A stretch of 64,000 nt of DNA from Athripsodes cinereus (lineage: Eukaryota > Arthropoda > Insecta > Trichoptera > Leptoceridae). Below are positions 45,936 through 57,877 of this stretch, piece by piece. The translations under genes were made by a program, and so were the position numbers. The stretch lies in contig OX388322.1 of NCBI GenBank assembly GCA_947579605.1, positions 10,478,001 through 10,542,000 of the forward strand, read 5' to 3'. Position 1 is the first letter of the stretch, and every line of letters starts with the position of its first letter. The notes beneath the pieces are model-generated. The model saw only the letters and a list, made by a program, of their open reading frames with translations, was not told where the DNA came from and made no database searches.

Positions 45936-46030
45936 GCATGCACTATGGAGGATATTTTTGACAAGCATGGCATGGTCTGCGCTGTACCTCAGTCACAATA
46001 AATAAAATAAGGTTATAATATATCTCTTAT
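45936..46030. repeat. Fragment of dispersed repeat F2
   Basis: tgcatgcactatggaggata then tttttgacaagcatgg matches the middle of the repeat seen at 56662-56774 (+) and 62791-62908 (-). The rest of the unit is not alignable here. Confidence 0.5.
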
Positions 46031-46041
46031 AAGTCGGTCCT

Positions 46042-46232
46042 TCAATGCTGAGGATCGTGACCACCATGACCCCAACCAAGCGACAAGCTCCTCCACCGTA
46101 CCCTGTCCAGCCTGTCCTCCGCCTGCCTAAACGCCTCACACACTGTACCCCCTGCAGCAACTCTCACATGATCTGACCATCTTGTTGGTATTATGTCCCT
46201 GCTTCTTCTTCCTTCGACTCCACCAGACAAAA
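46042..46232 (-). mobile_element. LINE reverse transcriptase extreme C-terminus
   Basis: The minus strand encodes PTRWSDHVRVAAGGTVCEAF then RQAEDRLDRVRWRSLSLGWG and stops at about 46042. Close relative of the + strand copy at 23250-23480, but with a small insertion (RLDRVR against RAR). Only about 60 residues remain. Confidence 0.7.
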
Positions 46233-47912
46233 TAATATATGTAGGGACCGTTATTAATTTTATCTGACAAAAGATATTTATAAAACCTATAGGTAAATCA
46301 AAACATTTATGTTAAAACTGAAGTATTGATGAACAATGTAATAGTATGTACCTATAATAAACCTATCAGTTGCCAAATTAAGTAGTTATTATAAATAAGG
46401 CAGTGTGGTGTTTTGGGAATAAATGTCTAGGAATTTCATATTCAGGCGAAGATTTCTAAGACAGGTTTTTCGTTGTTTTAAAAATACCCATCTAATAACT
46501 TGTAATACTTACATAAAAAAGATATTTTTATTTGAAAATAATCACCCGAAAATTCCTAATTTGGTAAACTTGTGTTTGAAAATAAACTATCAAATAACAA
46601 ACTGTCTGTTAGAGATGTGAGGAATGTTTGATGAATAATTCACAGTAGCAATTGTAAAAGAAGCTTAGATTTTTTTTCAATATTTCTTAGATGAAAACTG
46701 TGTGTTCGTTACACCTTTAAATTATGACCTCATAACTTTGGTGACTTATATGAAAATATACTGTGGAGAATGAATGCAAATTTTGAATTGCTCGAAGCTA
46801 AGACATCACAACTCACTTTTACAACGAATGAAATCTCGGGATCGTTACTTAATTAACAAAAAAATGGGGGAAAATTGCATCATTGACTATTTTTGAAATG
46901 TCATAGGTACTTAAAAATAATAGATAATAAATTTTCAGTGATCAAATTATTTTTTATTGATGTTTTCAGTGTGGGTTAATTTTATTGTGCCTATTTTTTT
47001 TGAAACCTTACGTTAATGCTTCGCATCCTTTTGGAAAAGAACATTTAATCTAATATTTTTCTATAACGCTATTTATATTTCACATCAATAAAATAATATA
47101 ATTTTCAAAAAACGTTTTATATCTCCTATTTTTGACGTAAAGAAAAATAAAAAGTGTTCGATAGGCGTTTTTTAAAGTGACTATAAATGAGAAAAAAGTA
47201 TGGGATCTTGCTACATTATTAATGCTGTTATTTTTCATGTCTACAGTGACTGTTCATTAAATTCATTCCTATTATTTGAGATTGGACAACACAAACCCTG
47301 TATTTTACTGCCTATTAAAATCGTTGTATTATTTTATTTTCATCGGAACATCTTAAGAGAATGGAGATTCGGGACCAAAACAATGGGAGCCAATTAGGGA
47401 TGGTCGGAAGACTGAGATGGTAAAAGAAACAAACATAAAAATAAAACAGGAGAACTAACAGAATATACTACCAAGCAATTTTATGTAAGTAGTCGATTTT
47501 TTATGACCTATATTATACAATTTTATGAATGTTGGTAAGTAAATTGATAGGTATCTATCTATAAGAAATGCATTGAGAATCTGATCATAATAATATATTA
47601 ATCGCAAATAGTAAGAACGAAAGATTGAGTGGGAAAGTAACGAATTGGAGACTACGATATCGAAAAAGAGAGTATTTGAAGATAATCGATAAGATGGAGT
47701 GTTCATTTGGAAAGAATTGAATACCAAAAACTAAACACTTATCTTGTGATATATACCTACGTATAAATACCTATCGAATTATGCAGCAACCTCTCTCGCC
47801 CAATTGATGGTCACAAAAAGCTCTTTTTTTGCGGGTTGCTGATGATAATGAATGACCCTATTTCACAGTACATTATTCCCATGACGACGATGTCAGAGTT
47901 TTAATATTATCC
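46233..47912. other. AT-rich stretch, nothing recognised
   Basis: Open frames at 46423-46620 and 47200-47397 lack family resemblance and splice context. Confidence 0.4.
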
Positions 47913-49027
47913 AAGAAAGGGGCGAAAAGAGCTAGAAAATTCATTGAGTTTATTTTCAAAACTTTGATGTTATTGGTCAAATGTGCTTGTTGGTAGTCCA
48001 TTTCAAGATGAATTGAATGAAAATAACACTGTTTAGTTAACTTCCAAGTGACTTATTTACGCTTACTTGTAGGTATTCGGAGACTCTCGACTCCTTCTTC
48101 AGAAGAAAGGGGCGAAAAGAGCTAGAAAATTCATTGAGTTTATTTTCAAAACTTTGATGTTATTGGTCAAATGTGCTTGTTGGTAGTCCACTTCAAGATG
48201 AATTGAATGAAAATAACACTGTTTAGTTAACTTCCAAGTGACTTATTTACGCTTACTTGTAGGTATTCGGAGACTCTCGACTCCTTCTTCAGAAGAAAGG
48301 GGCGAAAAGAGCTAGTAAATTCATTGAGTTTATTTTCAAAACTTTGATGTTATTGGTCAAATGTGCTTGTTGGTAGTCCATTTCAAGATGAATTGAATGA
48401 AAATAACACTGTTTAGTTAACTTCCAAGTGACTTATTTACGCTTACTTGTAGGTATTCGGAGACTCTCGACTCCTTCTTCAGAAGAAAGGGGCGAAAAGA
48501 GCTAGTAAATTCATTGAGTTTATTTTCAAAACTTTGATGTTATTGGTCAAATGTGCTTGTTGGTAGTCCATTTCAAGATGAATTGAATGAAAATAACACT
48601 GTTTAGTTAACTTCCAAGTGACTTATTTACGCTTACTTGTAGGTATTCGGAGACTCTCGACTCCTTCTTCAGAAGAAAGGGGCGAAAAGAGCTAGTAAAT
48701 TCATTGATTGGTCAAATGTGCTTGTTGGTAGTCCATTTCAAGATGAATTGAATGAAAATAACACTGTTTAGTTAACTTCCAAGTGACTTATTTACGCTTA
48801 CTTGTAGGTATTCGGAGACTCTCGACTCCTTCTTCAGAAGAAAGGGGCGAAAAGAGCTAGAAAATTCATTGAGTTTATTTTCAAAACTTTGATGTTATTG
48901 GTCAAATGTGCTTGTTGGTAGTCCATTTCAAGATGAATTGAATGAAAATAACACTGTTTAGTTAACTTCCAAGTGACTTATTTACGCTTACTTGTAGGTA
49001 TTCGGAGACTCTCGACTCCTTCTTCAG
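47913..49027. repeat. Six-copy tandem array, 190-bp unit
   Basis: Units start with aagaaaggggcgaaaagagc at 47913, 48103, 48293, 48483, 48673 and 48838 and end with actctcgactccttcttcag. Five units are 190 bp; the fifth is 165 bp because it lacks about 25 bp between tcattga and ttggtcaaatg. Copies differ at only a few positions (for example gctagaaaat or gctagtaaat; gtccatttc or gtccacttc), so the array is young or homogenised. The final unit runs into gtaagt. No ORF runs through the units. Confidence 0.95.
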
Positions 49028-49534
49028 GTAAGTAGAAGAAAGGAAATTTTCTTAAAAAAATACTTATTTTCATTTTTGTAGGAGAAAAAGAGATTTTTAA
49101 ATGAAATTTAAACATAATTAAACATTCTTTCGTTTGAAGAAAATAATTAAGGTAGGCACACACTAATATAGATTAATCCCTATAATTGTGTAAATTCATA
49201 TCTGTCTTAATTGCAATAAGCACGGCACGGCGTGCATATTGCAAAATAGTCGTTTTAAGACTTGTACCTAATGTATTCAAAATAGTGATAGGTACAACGC
49301 TTTGAGACACGGCGCAGTCCAGTCAATGATCAACATATGGCACATAGAACCTTGTATGGACACACACGTAACACGTATAGCAACGCATAAGTATGTAGGT
49401 TGTATGTCAGTGTAATATTTATGTAATTTTTCTTGTTTATGGTGAATATATGTACATACCTAGTATTTATCTATCCCAACTATACATAGGTATGATTGTG
49501 TTGAATATTTTTTAGGATTTTGCCTTCATTCCAT
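49028..49534. other. AT-rich stretch after the 190-bp array
   Basis: Nothing recognised. Confidence 0.35.
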
Positions 49535-50105
49535 TCAAGTTTGCCACCCATCCTGAATGTCTTATTTTTTTATTGGCACGGAGAGAACAGTCTTCATGTT
49601 TATTAAATGCATCTTGTGTTCTGGCTACCTCACTTGTGTGATATGCCGTAATGGTAAGGTTCATGCATGTGTATTTTAAATTCATATATCTATTGGGAGA
49701 TAGATAATTTAATTAATGAGATACAAAAGTTTTTTTAAATAAAAAATCAGGGCGTAAAGGGATATGTAATGTTTAATGAACCTACTTGTTTTTAATCTTA
49801 CTTTGAAAAACGTATATATTTTTTAATACTATCCATCACGACATTTCTCACTAGTGGAGTAACCAATAAAACAACTACAACCTTTAACATACATGTCATC
49901 CTCTCTGTGCCATTAATAAATAAATATATAACTATTTTTTTGTAAGTAAGGCATTTTTTTGTAAAATTTCTTTTTATCGACGAGATATGCCACCCATCCT
50001 GATTGTTTTATTATTTTTTATGACACGGAGAAGACAATCTGCATTTTGATTACATGCCCTTAGTCTGCTGACTATCAATATGAGATATGTCGTGATGGCG
50101 ATAAT
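49535..50105. repeat. Cluster of three F1 repeat copies in alternating orientation
   Basis: Copy 1, about 49535-49653 (gccacccatcctgaatgtct, tattggcacggagagaac, tatgccgtaatgg). Copy 2, about 49828-49915, inverted (ccatcacgacatttctcact, agtggagtaacca, tctctgtgccatta). Copy 3, about 49985-50100, same way as copy 1 (gccacccatcctgattgttt, tgacacggagaagac, gatatgtcgtgatggcga). Inserted DNA between them is AT-rich. Confidence 0.7.
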
Positions 50106-51760
50106 TAATAATATATCTAAGTACTAACAAAAGGTATCTACCTATTCTTTTTTCCAGTAGTCCATAAATTAGGATAAGTATACAAAAAAATCCAATTAAA
50201 TGTTTTTCGTATGAAACATTGCCAATAAGAATAAATTAAGAAAATAAGCAAGAATGTAAATCCATTCATAAGAGTAAAGTTATAAATTCATATAAATGAA
50301 TAACACCTTTTGTGAATTGAATATTGTTAGATACACTTGATTTTTTAATCAATGTACAAATCCTGCCTCTCAATTCACTTTATATGGCCTATCTTGGTTG
50401 AACAAAATAATTTTACAAGTACAAACAACATTAAGTAAAAGGTTTCAAAATATGTAGTTCGGTACATGCATGGCGTAGTGAATATGTTTTGTAACTTTTT
50501 ATAAAGGATTTAAGTTCACTTGTATGTAAACAAGATAAATTACGTCATACAATGAGAGCCTTTGGATTAGTAATACTTTTCAAAAAGCAGGTTTTATTAG
50601 TTGAATTTAGAAGTCGGTCCGTGAGGTTGTGTGTGTGTGTTGCCATTACGTTAAATATAGTTTTAAAAAATATTAATAATAATAACAACATTCAATAATA
50701 ATAATAATACAAAATTAGAACGAAAACGTGATATTTCGCGAATTAGTTCTAAAATCAAAAATTCATATATTTTGAATTGAGTGTTTTTTTTTTCATATTC
50801 TTAAATAAGTTTGTAAAAATTATTGTGTATTGACTATTGTTTGTTTATTTTTTTCTAATGGTACAGTATAAATTATTACTCAATATTGTTTATTTTTTAT
50901 AAGTGTTGCTAATTAAAACTAGCTTATGTGTAATAATAATTAGCCAACTGTTCTATATTATAATGTTATTGAAACTTGTTTTTATATACGCTTAATCTAT
51001 TTGTTCAGGTGCGCCTTTTGAATAAGGTAAAAAAAAATGCAATTTCAAAACGACAATGTCTGTATTTGTCCAAATAAGTACATACATATTATAATGTTTA
51101 TACATGATACATATGGCCAAGTATGGCAAAATGTATACAAGTATTTATTAATACCAATCCATTTTTAAATACATAATTATAGGTATGTTCAAATATTAAG
51201 AAAAGAAGATATTATAATGTCTATCTCTCTCCTTGAGCCGTGTTCCTAACAGGCAAGGCAGAGAGGAATGAGATTGAACACTCCTTATGTATGCATTCTT
51301 TGGTTATCATATTTAAAATGTTTCAGCAATAATAGACGATTCTCTTCTTAAAATATTTTTGTGCATTGAAAAAAAGTTTTTTCGATTAAAAGAAACGATT
51401 TGCTTACCGCTGATATAACGTCCTTCACTTTAATCAGGTTTGCTTTCTTTTGGGATAAAAATATTTTTTGCTTGCCCGAGAATTCAACGCTGATTTAGTT
51501 TCAGGGTCAATTCTAATCTAGTTTTAGCAAATTCAGTATGGACATTTTAGTATCAAATGCTTTATATATAAGTGAATCCCACCAGCAAGCTTATTTTTAC
51601 TGAAAACAGTAAATAACTATTAGTAAACTGAAACTTATTATTTTAAAGAGGGTTTCGCAGCTTACTTATGTACTTACTTTCTAAGAAAATAATTACTTAG
51701 GCAAAATGTTTACTTTATAATATGTAGATGTGCCAATTGTGCAACAATTGTTTAATAATA
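50106..51760. other. AT-rich stretch, nothing recognised
   Basis: Short (GT)n at about 50628-50640 and (AAT)n near 50670-50708. No gene. Confidence 0.4.
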
Positions 51761-51870
51761 GTAATAATAATAAGAACACTTTATTGATCAGAAAAAAAAT
51801 CATGAGCAATTGGCGAGCTTATTGCCTGGAGGCAATATCTTCCAGCTTTAACACATATTGTAAACCAAAC
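51761..51870 (-). mobile_element. LINE 3' end
   Basis: aataataataagaacacttt then attgatcag, aattggcgagcttattgcct and ggaggcaatatcttccagct reproduce the tail and UTR of the family seen at 18158-18290. 5'-truncated, non-coding. Confidence 0.6.
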
Positions 51871-51926
51871 TGGGAATGCTTATGTTAATTCAATTTCGAA
51901 ATTCATAATAATCGTTTATTTGAAAC

Positions 51927-52113
51927 TTTTTTTTAAATTTAAAAATATATTTCTGGGTTTCTGTTATAAACCCAAATACACCCTTCACAGTAAAATTAAA
52001 GCTTAAAGCTTGTATCGTGAAAAGGGAGTTTGCCGGCACCTAGGTACGAGCCACACACCTCTTGCCGAGACTTTTGCGCCAAGCTACCGACGCCGACGCG
52101 ACGTACTCATTTT
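51927..52113 (-). mobile_element. Diverged tRNA-derived SINE, family S1
   Basis: tatatttctgggtttctgtt, ataaacccaaataca, agcttgtatcgtgaaaaggg, agtttgccggcacctaggta and aagctaccga follow the S1 order. The B box is degraded (ggctcgtacctaggtgcc on minus), so this older copy has probably lost its promoter. Confidence 0.75.
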
Positions 52114-52623
52114 ACTCTTTTACATTTTCTCTATGAATTTTTTTAGAGTACCTAGGTGAATATTAACCAGGATATTTTTTTTTAATCTGATGAAACATCC
52201 ATTAGAAATATTTGGTTTTTATATAACGTGTCATTTTCACATGAGGGGACATATAAGAATTTGTTGTTTGAATAAAAACGGTTAAGAAAATGCTTATTAA
52301 TTAATAATTTAAATATTCTTTGTTCAATAGAGCCTCGTAAGTAATGAATATTTACTTTGCTTTTGCGATGTACAAATATGTGCCTATACAGTAATGAGAA
52401 AACTATGATACACAGTACTTATAAACTATTTAATACATAGATAATGTTTAATACAAGTAGTAGGTAGATGCATAGGTACCTAATACAGTAATAATAATAT
52501 GTTCTCCAGTTCGCGTTTCTCAAAACCTACGTTCATGATGTCATTCGTAATGAATTGTCGTAAACATACATTCGTATATAATATCTATAATATTTATGTT
52601 TCACACATCGAAGCTAGGTTGTA
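52114..52623. other. AT-rich stretch, nothing recognised
   Basis: No feature supported before the transposon at 52626. Confidence 0.35.
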
Positions 52624-52625
52624 TA

Positions 52626-53607
52626 GGGGAAAGTGTGGAGGTATGGGACGCAGGAGCTATGGGACAGTACTCATATTATTAATATTTGACACATTTCATA
52701 GCTTCTTATGCATGTAAAAAGATGTCAATAGAGGTCTGTTTAGTGAAAAATCAGTGGCAGTTAGTGTTTTGTGCGTGTGGCGAAAAAAAATGTTGTTTAT
52801 CATTTTTCGACATAAAAAGTAAAATTAGGTAGGTATACCTAATAAATTCCATCCTTTTGGGAGACACGAGAGCAAAGATAAGATAATTTTTATATTTTGT
52901 TCTGAAACCTGGGATATTATTGTTTGTTATATTGATGCATTGTTTTAACATGCTCCAAAACTTATTGTATAAAATTATGTCATTTTATTGTTTGTGGTGG
53001 AGGTTTGGGACACTTCAGTGAGGGAGGTATGGGACGTGTTCCATACACGTATAAACAAGGGGATTTCATATCAGTAAAATTTGAAGGGTAAAATAAGATA
53101 ATTTATTATGTTGGTCGGATTGAAGAAATAATAGACGACAGCGGAAATCGATTGCTGACCTTTTTAAGAAAGAGAGATGGCTCCGATGATTTAGTGTTCC
53201 CAATTCATGAAGATCTTTCCTTAGTATCACTAGAGGATGTAGTACTGGTATTGCCTACGCCTCAAAAACATGGCGGTACAAAAAAAATTCAAGAAATTTA
53301 TGTATTCGAAATAAAATTTAATCGTTTCGGCGTAGTAAATTAAATAAGTTCTTTTTTATATGCATGTCCCATTCCTCCCATATAGGTGTCCCAATCCTCC
53401 ACACTGTGTGGAGGAATGGGACAAAGTCATGGTCTTATAATATTTCGCATAACTCATATGCTCAACCGTATAATTTCAATTAATAAATGTCATAGCTAAT
53501 TGTGTATCTTCAGCAACATTGTACGTTTTTTTTTCAAATAAATTGCTTATCTATATTTCTAAAATTCAATTCTGAATAAATTTGTCCCATACATCCCCAC
53601 TCTCCCC
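52626..53607 (+). mobile_element. TA-flanked DNA transposon remnant (pogo/Tigger-like by protein tail)
   Basis: ggggaaagtgtggaggtatg at the left matches the reverse complement of the right end (ggggagagtggggatgtatg), both followed by ggac, and the element is bounded by TA on each side (52624-52625, 53608-53609). This fits a Tc1/mariner/pogo-type TA target duplication. At 982 bp it is too short for a full transposase; only a C-terminal ORF remains. atgggac-type motifs recur near both ends and inside, and 53387-53422 is a near-perfect inverted repeat of them. Confidence 0.75.
53070..53343 (+). pseudogene. Transposase C-terminal fragment
   Basis: In one frame the + strand reads SVKFEG, a stop, NKIIYYVGRIEEIIDDSGNR then LLTFLRKRDGSDDLVFPIHE and DLSLVSLEDVVLVLPTPQK, to a TAA at 53341-53343. 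A YYVG.I.......V.FLR.......F..P..ED...V...D....LP.P tail is, as I know it, typical after the DDE domain of pogo/Tigger-like proteins in insects. The DDE catalytic core and the helix-turn-helix are absent, and a stop interrupts the frame near 53083. Dead internal-deletion derivative. Confidence 0.55.
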
Positions 53608-53609
53608 TA

Positions 53610-54050
53610 CATATTGCAAATATAATTATGTATTTTCCTACACTTCGCGTCACCGCATTTAGTAGAAGCAGTATTGCATTTTGAAACTGCCGTGAACTAT
53701 GTAAATTTATCTCAAGGTAAATAATAATAGCTTAATTTTTCTACATAAATGCATATTATACCTACCTTTGTATAGTGCATCATTTGAGTGACGGAATAAT
53801 AAATTGTCAGTATACTGGACATTATGTTGACGGCATTTTACCTACTTTACAGTAACATAAAAATATACATAAAAAAAACTTATTTCTCTGTTTTCTTCTA
53901 CTTTGTGATTTATTCTCTAGATAGACGTCTTTCGTCTTGTTATGACATTGTCAATCTCCTTCTTACTGCACAAATTTTCTGATTGTCGAGTGTTAGATTT
54001 TCACAAGAACTTTAGTTACGACAAGTTTTTTGAGGTATTATTTTACATAA
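53610..54050. other. AT-rich stretch, nothing recognised
   Basis: No feature supported. Confidence 0.35.
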
Positions 54051-54200
54051 TCACGGCATCTCCCACTAGGGGGGAAGCAATAAAATTATTTGCGTGAAGC
54101 AAATATGTAAGTAGTCCTTTCCTTGTTATTAATAAAGACATTCAGAATGGATGATATACATCATCACCGCCAAATTGAAGATATTGTATGACTCATGTGT
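54051..54200 (-). repeat. F1 repeat copy
   Basis: aatcacggcatctcccacta, ggggggaagcaa, catatgtaagtagtcct-like text, gacattcagaatggatgata and catcaccgccaaattgaaga occur in F1 order, diverged. Confidence 0.55.
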
Positions 54201-54358
54201 CAATTAATTTGGTTATATTGTATCTAAGTTCGTCTTTAATTTGAGATAAACAATGCCTTCTCATACTTCTTAAGAACTCTAAGAAAAACTTGACGACATT
54301 CCTAACGCGTTGATATTCTGGTCATACTGGTCATACTGGTAAAAAATATTTTAACTTT

Positions 54359-54537
54359 TTTTTTTTTTTTTTTTTTTTTTCTTTTTTTTTTTTTAAAAGA
54401 TATATCTGGGTTTTGTTATAAACCCAAATACATCCCTATACACCTTTCACAGTAAGCTAAAAGCTTGTGTCGTGAAAGGGGAGTTTGCCGGCACCTGGGA
54501 TCGAACCCCGGACCCCATGTTCACGAGGCCGAGACTG
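54359..54537 (-). mobile_element. tRNA-derived SINE, family S1, 5'-truncated
   Basis: Long T-run (54359-54394, one C), then the S1 body with an intact B-box region (ggttcgatcccaggtgcc, minus strand). The copy stops at cgaggccgagact, so the A-box side is missing. Immediately beyond, ttcattaaaa-aaccttttaatgaa (54546-54569) forms a small palindrome that may be an insertion scar. Confidence 0.8.
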
Positions 54538-55370
54538 TAACTGTATTCATTAAAAAACCTTTTAATGAATACAGTCTTATAAGTTTTTTTTTTTATGAAG
54601 AGGTACATAGGTTTGTGCGAATACTCAGTAGATATAAAGTAAGCAGACATGTGCGACAGGAAGTATGGAAAACAAGAGGACAGATATATTTTTGAATCAT
54701 TTTATTTTGTAACACTGTACAGGAAAATGTAATAAATAATTCTATTCCTATTTGAACACATTGTGTTGGACCGATTGGCAAAGAATATTAGACATACGAG
54801 TAGATAATATGTGCTGTAGAGATATATGTGCACGATAATTAGAAGTTATATGCCACGTAATAATATATATTATATAAAACATAATAAATAGTATTGTGTT
54901 TTGAGTAATTGGCATATACACCTACCTGCCTACCAACCTTTGTGTCTTGCACATAGTAATATGTCATAGTCATATTGAGATATTAAAGCTTTTCGTTAGA
55001 TTTTCGAATATCAGTTAAATGAAGAAAACATTTTCTGTTTTGTTAATAAACTTAGATCAATTTTGGCTTGCAATGAACATCAAATCAGTTAAAAAAAATT
55101 GCATACTTTTATAATTTAATCAGTTTTTGGTCGTTTGCCTGTTTTGATCCACGTTTACTTGTAATAGACATACCTCAACTAAAAACTTACTCCCAATAAA
55201 GCTATTTTAATTTTTCTGCATAATGAATTGTTTTTATTTGTAACATAGATAGGATATGTTACACGTTCTCACATAACTATATGAAAATATATTTTCTAAG
55301 TAAAAGTAGTATAATAGATTCAAGATCAATTAAAATAACTTTTTTATTCGCCTGTTCTTTCGGCTTTTCA
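54538..55370. other. AT-rich stretch, nothing recognised
   Basis: No gene or element supported. Confidence 0.35.
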
Positions 55371-55480
55371 TATTTTTTTGATAATCTTTCCAATCGAGTT
55401 TACCTATATACGAATATAAAGTTTTTTTTGATAATCTTTCCAATCGAGTTTACCTATATACGAATATAAAGTTTTTTTTG
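55371..55480. repeat. Perfect 50-bp tandem duplication
   Basis: gataatctttccaatcgagt and ttacctatatacgaatataaa plus a T-run occur twice, starting at 55380 and 55430, with no mismatch seen. Non-coding. Confidence 0.9.
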
Positions 55481-56544
55481 ACATATATCGAAATAGATAG
55501 ATTCTAGAAACGTATATAGAAAAATAAAGAAATTTGTATCCATCTATCCATACCATTACATCGCATCTCTCGTGTGGTAGGCAAAAAGGATCGAACACTA
55601 CTTCCTCCTATCCTAATAACATACAACTCTCGTTTCCGTTTATATTTATTATGATAGATATTTCTAAATACTGCCTCGGTCAGCAGAAAAAATACAAAAT
55701 TATTATATGTTATTTGCCAAAGTTCCTAGAATTTTTATGAAATAGGCCATTTATCAATCAGCCTGTGACAAACATACATACATACATCTGGAATATAAAA
55801 TGTTCTTAATGATAATGTAGGAATGTATTTTAATATGTACCTACTCACTACATAGTTTTGGTACCTATTGCGGGGAGCGGAAACCAGGCAAATACCAATC
55901 TCCAAAAATAAATTTAGATCTCTTATTAGTAGTACCTACCTTTGTATTCCGTACGTTACAATGATATATTTAGAAGAATAAAGAAGATAATATCATGATA
56001 ATACTCGTACAATGAATACATTTTAATTATACGCAGAGGGATATTTAAAGTATCTTATGAGGACATTTAAATTGATTGTGAACAAACAACTACAAGTTTT
56101 TATTGTTAAAATTCATTGATTCATTGCATTATCAATCATTGCTTTGACTATTATCAAGATCCTGCAAAGTAGTTTAACGGTCCGTTTCAGTAATATCTAT
56201 CCATTACCATAAAAAAGTAAAATCAAAAATTAAAATCAAAAAGTTTATTTTTAAAGCTCTGCTTTAAGGTCTAATAGAATATGCCAGGTGGTATGAACAA
56301 AGACATGCAGTTTTTGTCATAACAGGAGAGGACATATTTCTAGCTATGTAACGTCTATACTGAATAGAGAAAGCTCATTTCCTCAATATAAACGTTAGTG
56401 AATTATAAAGAAAAAATAAACAAATAGATGGCAAATAATAAGGACTTCCATTCTTCTGGGTAACTTTTCGAGTGTTCTGTATTCGTAAAATATCACAAAC
56501 AATCTAAAACATCATCTTCATTCAGTGATGAGGTATTATTGAGT
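55481..56544. other. AT-rich stretch, nothing recognised
   Basis: No gene or element supported. Confidence 0.35.
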
Positions 56545-56661
56545 TATAATACCCATACTAAATGTCTTATTTTTTATTGACGCATAGAGGGCAACTTTCA
56601 AATTTATTTCATGAAGTTGGTCTACTGATTAAACTATTTCACTTATGGGAAGTACCGTGCC
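56545..56661 (+). repeat. F1 repeat copy
   Basis: cccatactaaatgtcttatt, ttttattgacgcatagaggg, ttggtctactgat and cacttatgggaagtaccgtg are F1 blocks in reverse orientation. The copy runs straight into F2. Confidence 0.55.
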
Positions 56662-56774
56662 ACACTTGTTGGAGTGTCCATTGTGCCCTGTCACATGCAC
56701 TAAGAAGGGTATTTTTGGCGCATCTCCGCGTGCTGTGTGTTTTGTATAGTACCTACTGGAGATCAGTTTGGTTG
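56662..56774 (+). repeat. Dispersed repeat F2, copy 1
   Basis: cacttgttggagtgtccatt, gtgccctgtcacatgcacta, gcatctccgcgtgctgtgtg, agtacctactggagatcagt are matched in order, inverted, at 62791-62908. It is GC-richer than its surroundings and has no clear coding capacity. Class unknown. Confidence 0.8.
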
Positions 56775-57453
56775 TTTTTTTTCTAGATATTGACACGATG
56801 AATAATAAAATAATGGGAAGTATCGCGATGGCAAAGATAGAGAACTTTCAAAGCTTCTTAGATACTTAGTCTTAGTTTAAAGATTATTATTAAAGAGTTT
56901 TAAAGCTCTGGTCCATGGGACAAACCGCAACATTTAAATATATGCATCTTTTCTCAGAGGCTTCACAGTAAGATAACATGGTATAGGTAATAATATAAAT
57001 ATGTGGTAAACTTAACTTGCGGTAAGCGTAGAGTGTATAAAATTAAAAACATAAAATAACAAGTGTGTTTATTTATAAATCCATTAAATAATGATAATGT
57101 GTGTATGTGCAAAGTATATATTATGTGAGTCTATCTATCTACCTTTAGTTTGTTAAAATACCACAATCCCTGTGTTATCGACGGATCAGTGGTGGTGGAG
57201 TAATAATACTGGTTTTCAAGGTCATTCTCAAGGTCAGGACGTCGTTGGACGTCGTGAAAAACTTCACAACACGAACTAGTGAAATTATAAAGAATTAACG
57301 AATAATTTATATACAAACCTTCTCCTGTATGTGTATTAATAATATGAAACCTATTTACTTACTACAACATTCCTAGAAATAATCATATAGACGACCTTGT
57401 AAATGCAGTATCTTCCTTGCATCCGAGAGAATAGAAAATTCTTCCATCTATTT
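56775..57453. other. AT-rich stretch, nothing recognised
   Basis: A short ttgacacgatgaataataaa...atcgcgatggc piece at 56790-56832 may be another F1 fragment. Confidence 0.35.
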
Positions 57454-57560
57454 TATCATAGCATATCACACAAGAGGGGTGTCATATACAAACAAAACTT
57501 TCAATAGCTGGTGGCGCATCTCATCAAATAATTGAAGATGTAAAATATCTCGGTGGTAAT
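57454..57560 (-). repeat. Diverged F1 repeat copy
   Basis: atcatagcatatcacacaag, aggggtgtcat, gctggtggcgcatctcatca and aattgaagatgtaaaatatc in F1 order; the middle is deleted. Confidence 0.5.
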
Positions 57561-57792
57561 TCATAAATGATTCAAATCTAAATGATTCTTGGAGAAAATT
57601 GTTATTTTGATTTTTAAATTATCTTTTTGGGAAAACATGGTAGAAAAGAACTTCTTTCATTCAGAGAGATTCAGTTCCACTTTTTTTTAGTTTTTTCTTT
57701 CTTAAAAATTCCAAACGTTTTGATGACGTTATTATTGACGATTTAGTTTTCAAGAAGTGCTTTCACGCCTTTAACGCAAATATTGTGGTGTA

Positions 57793-57877
57793 AAAATAGT
57801 GTCCAATTTAGCCAATTATAACTAAACATTCTCAAAATAGTGTCCAATTTAGCCAATTATAACTAAACATTCTCAAA
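57793..57877. repeat. Perfect 41-bp tandem duplication
   Basis: aaaatagtgtccaatttagc, caattataactaaacattct, c occurs twice in a row with no mismatch seen. Confidence 0.9.

Noticed and set aside
47913..49027. CRISPR-like or coding repeat array
   Set aside because: 190-bp units are directly abutting without spacers, and stops occur in all frames.
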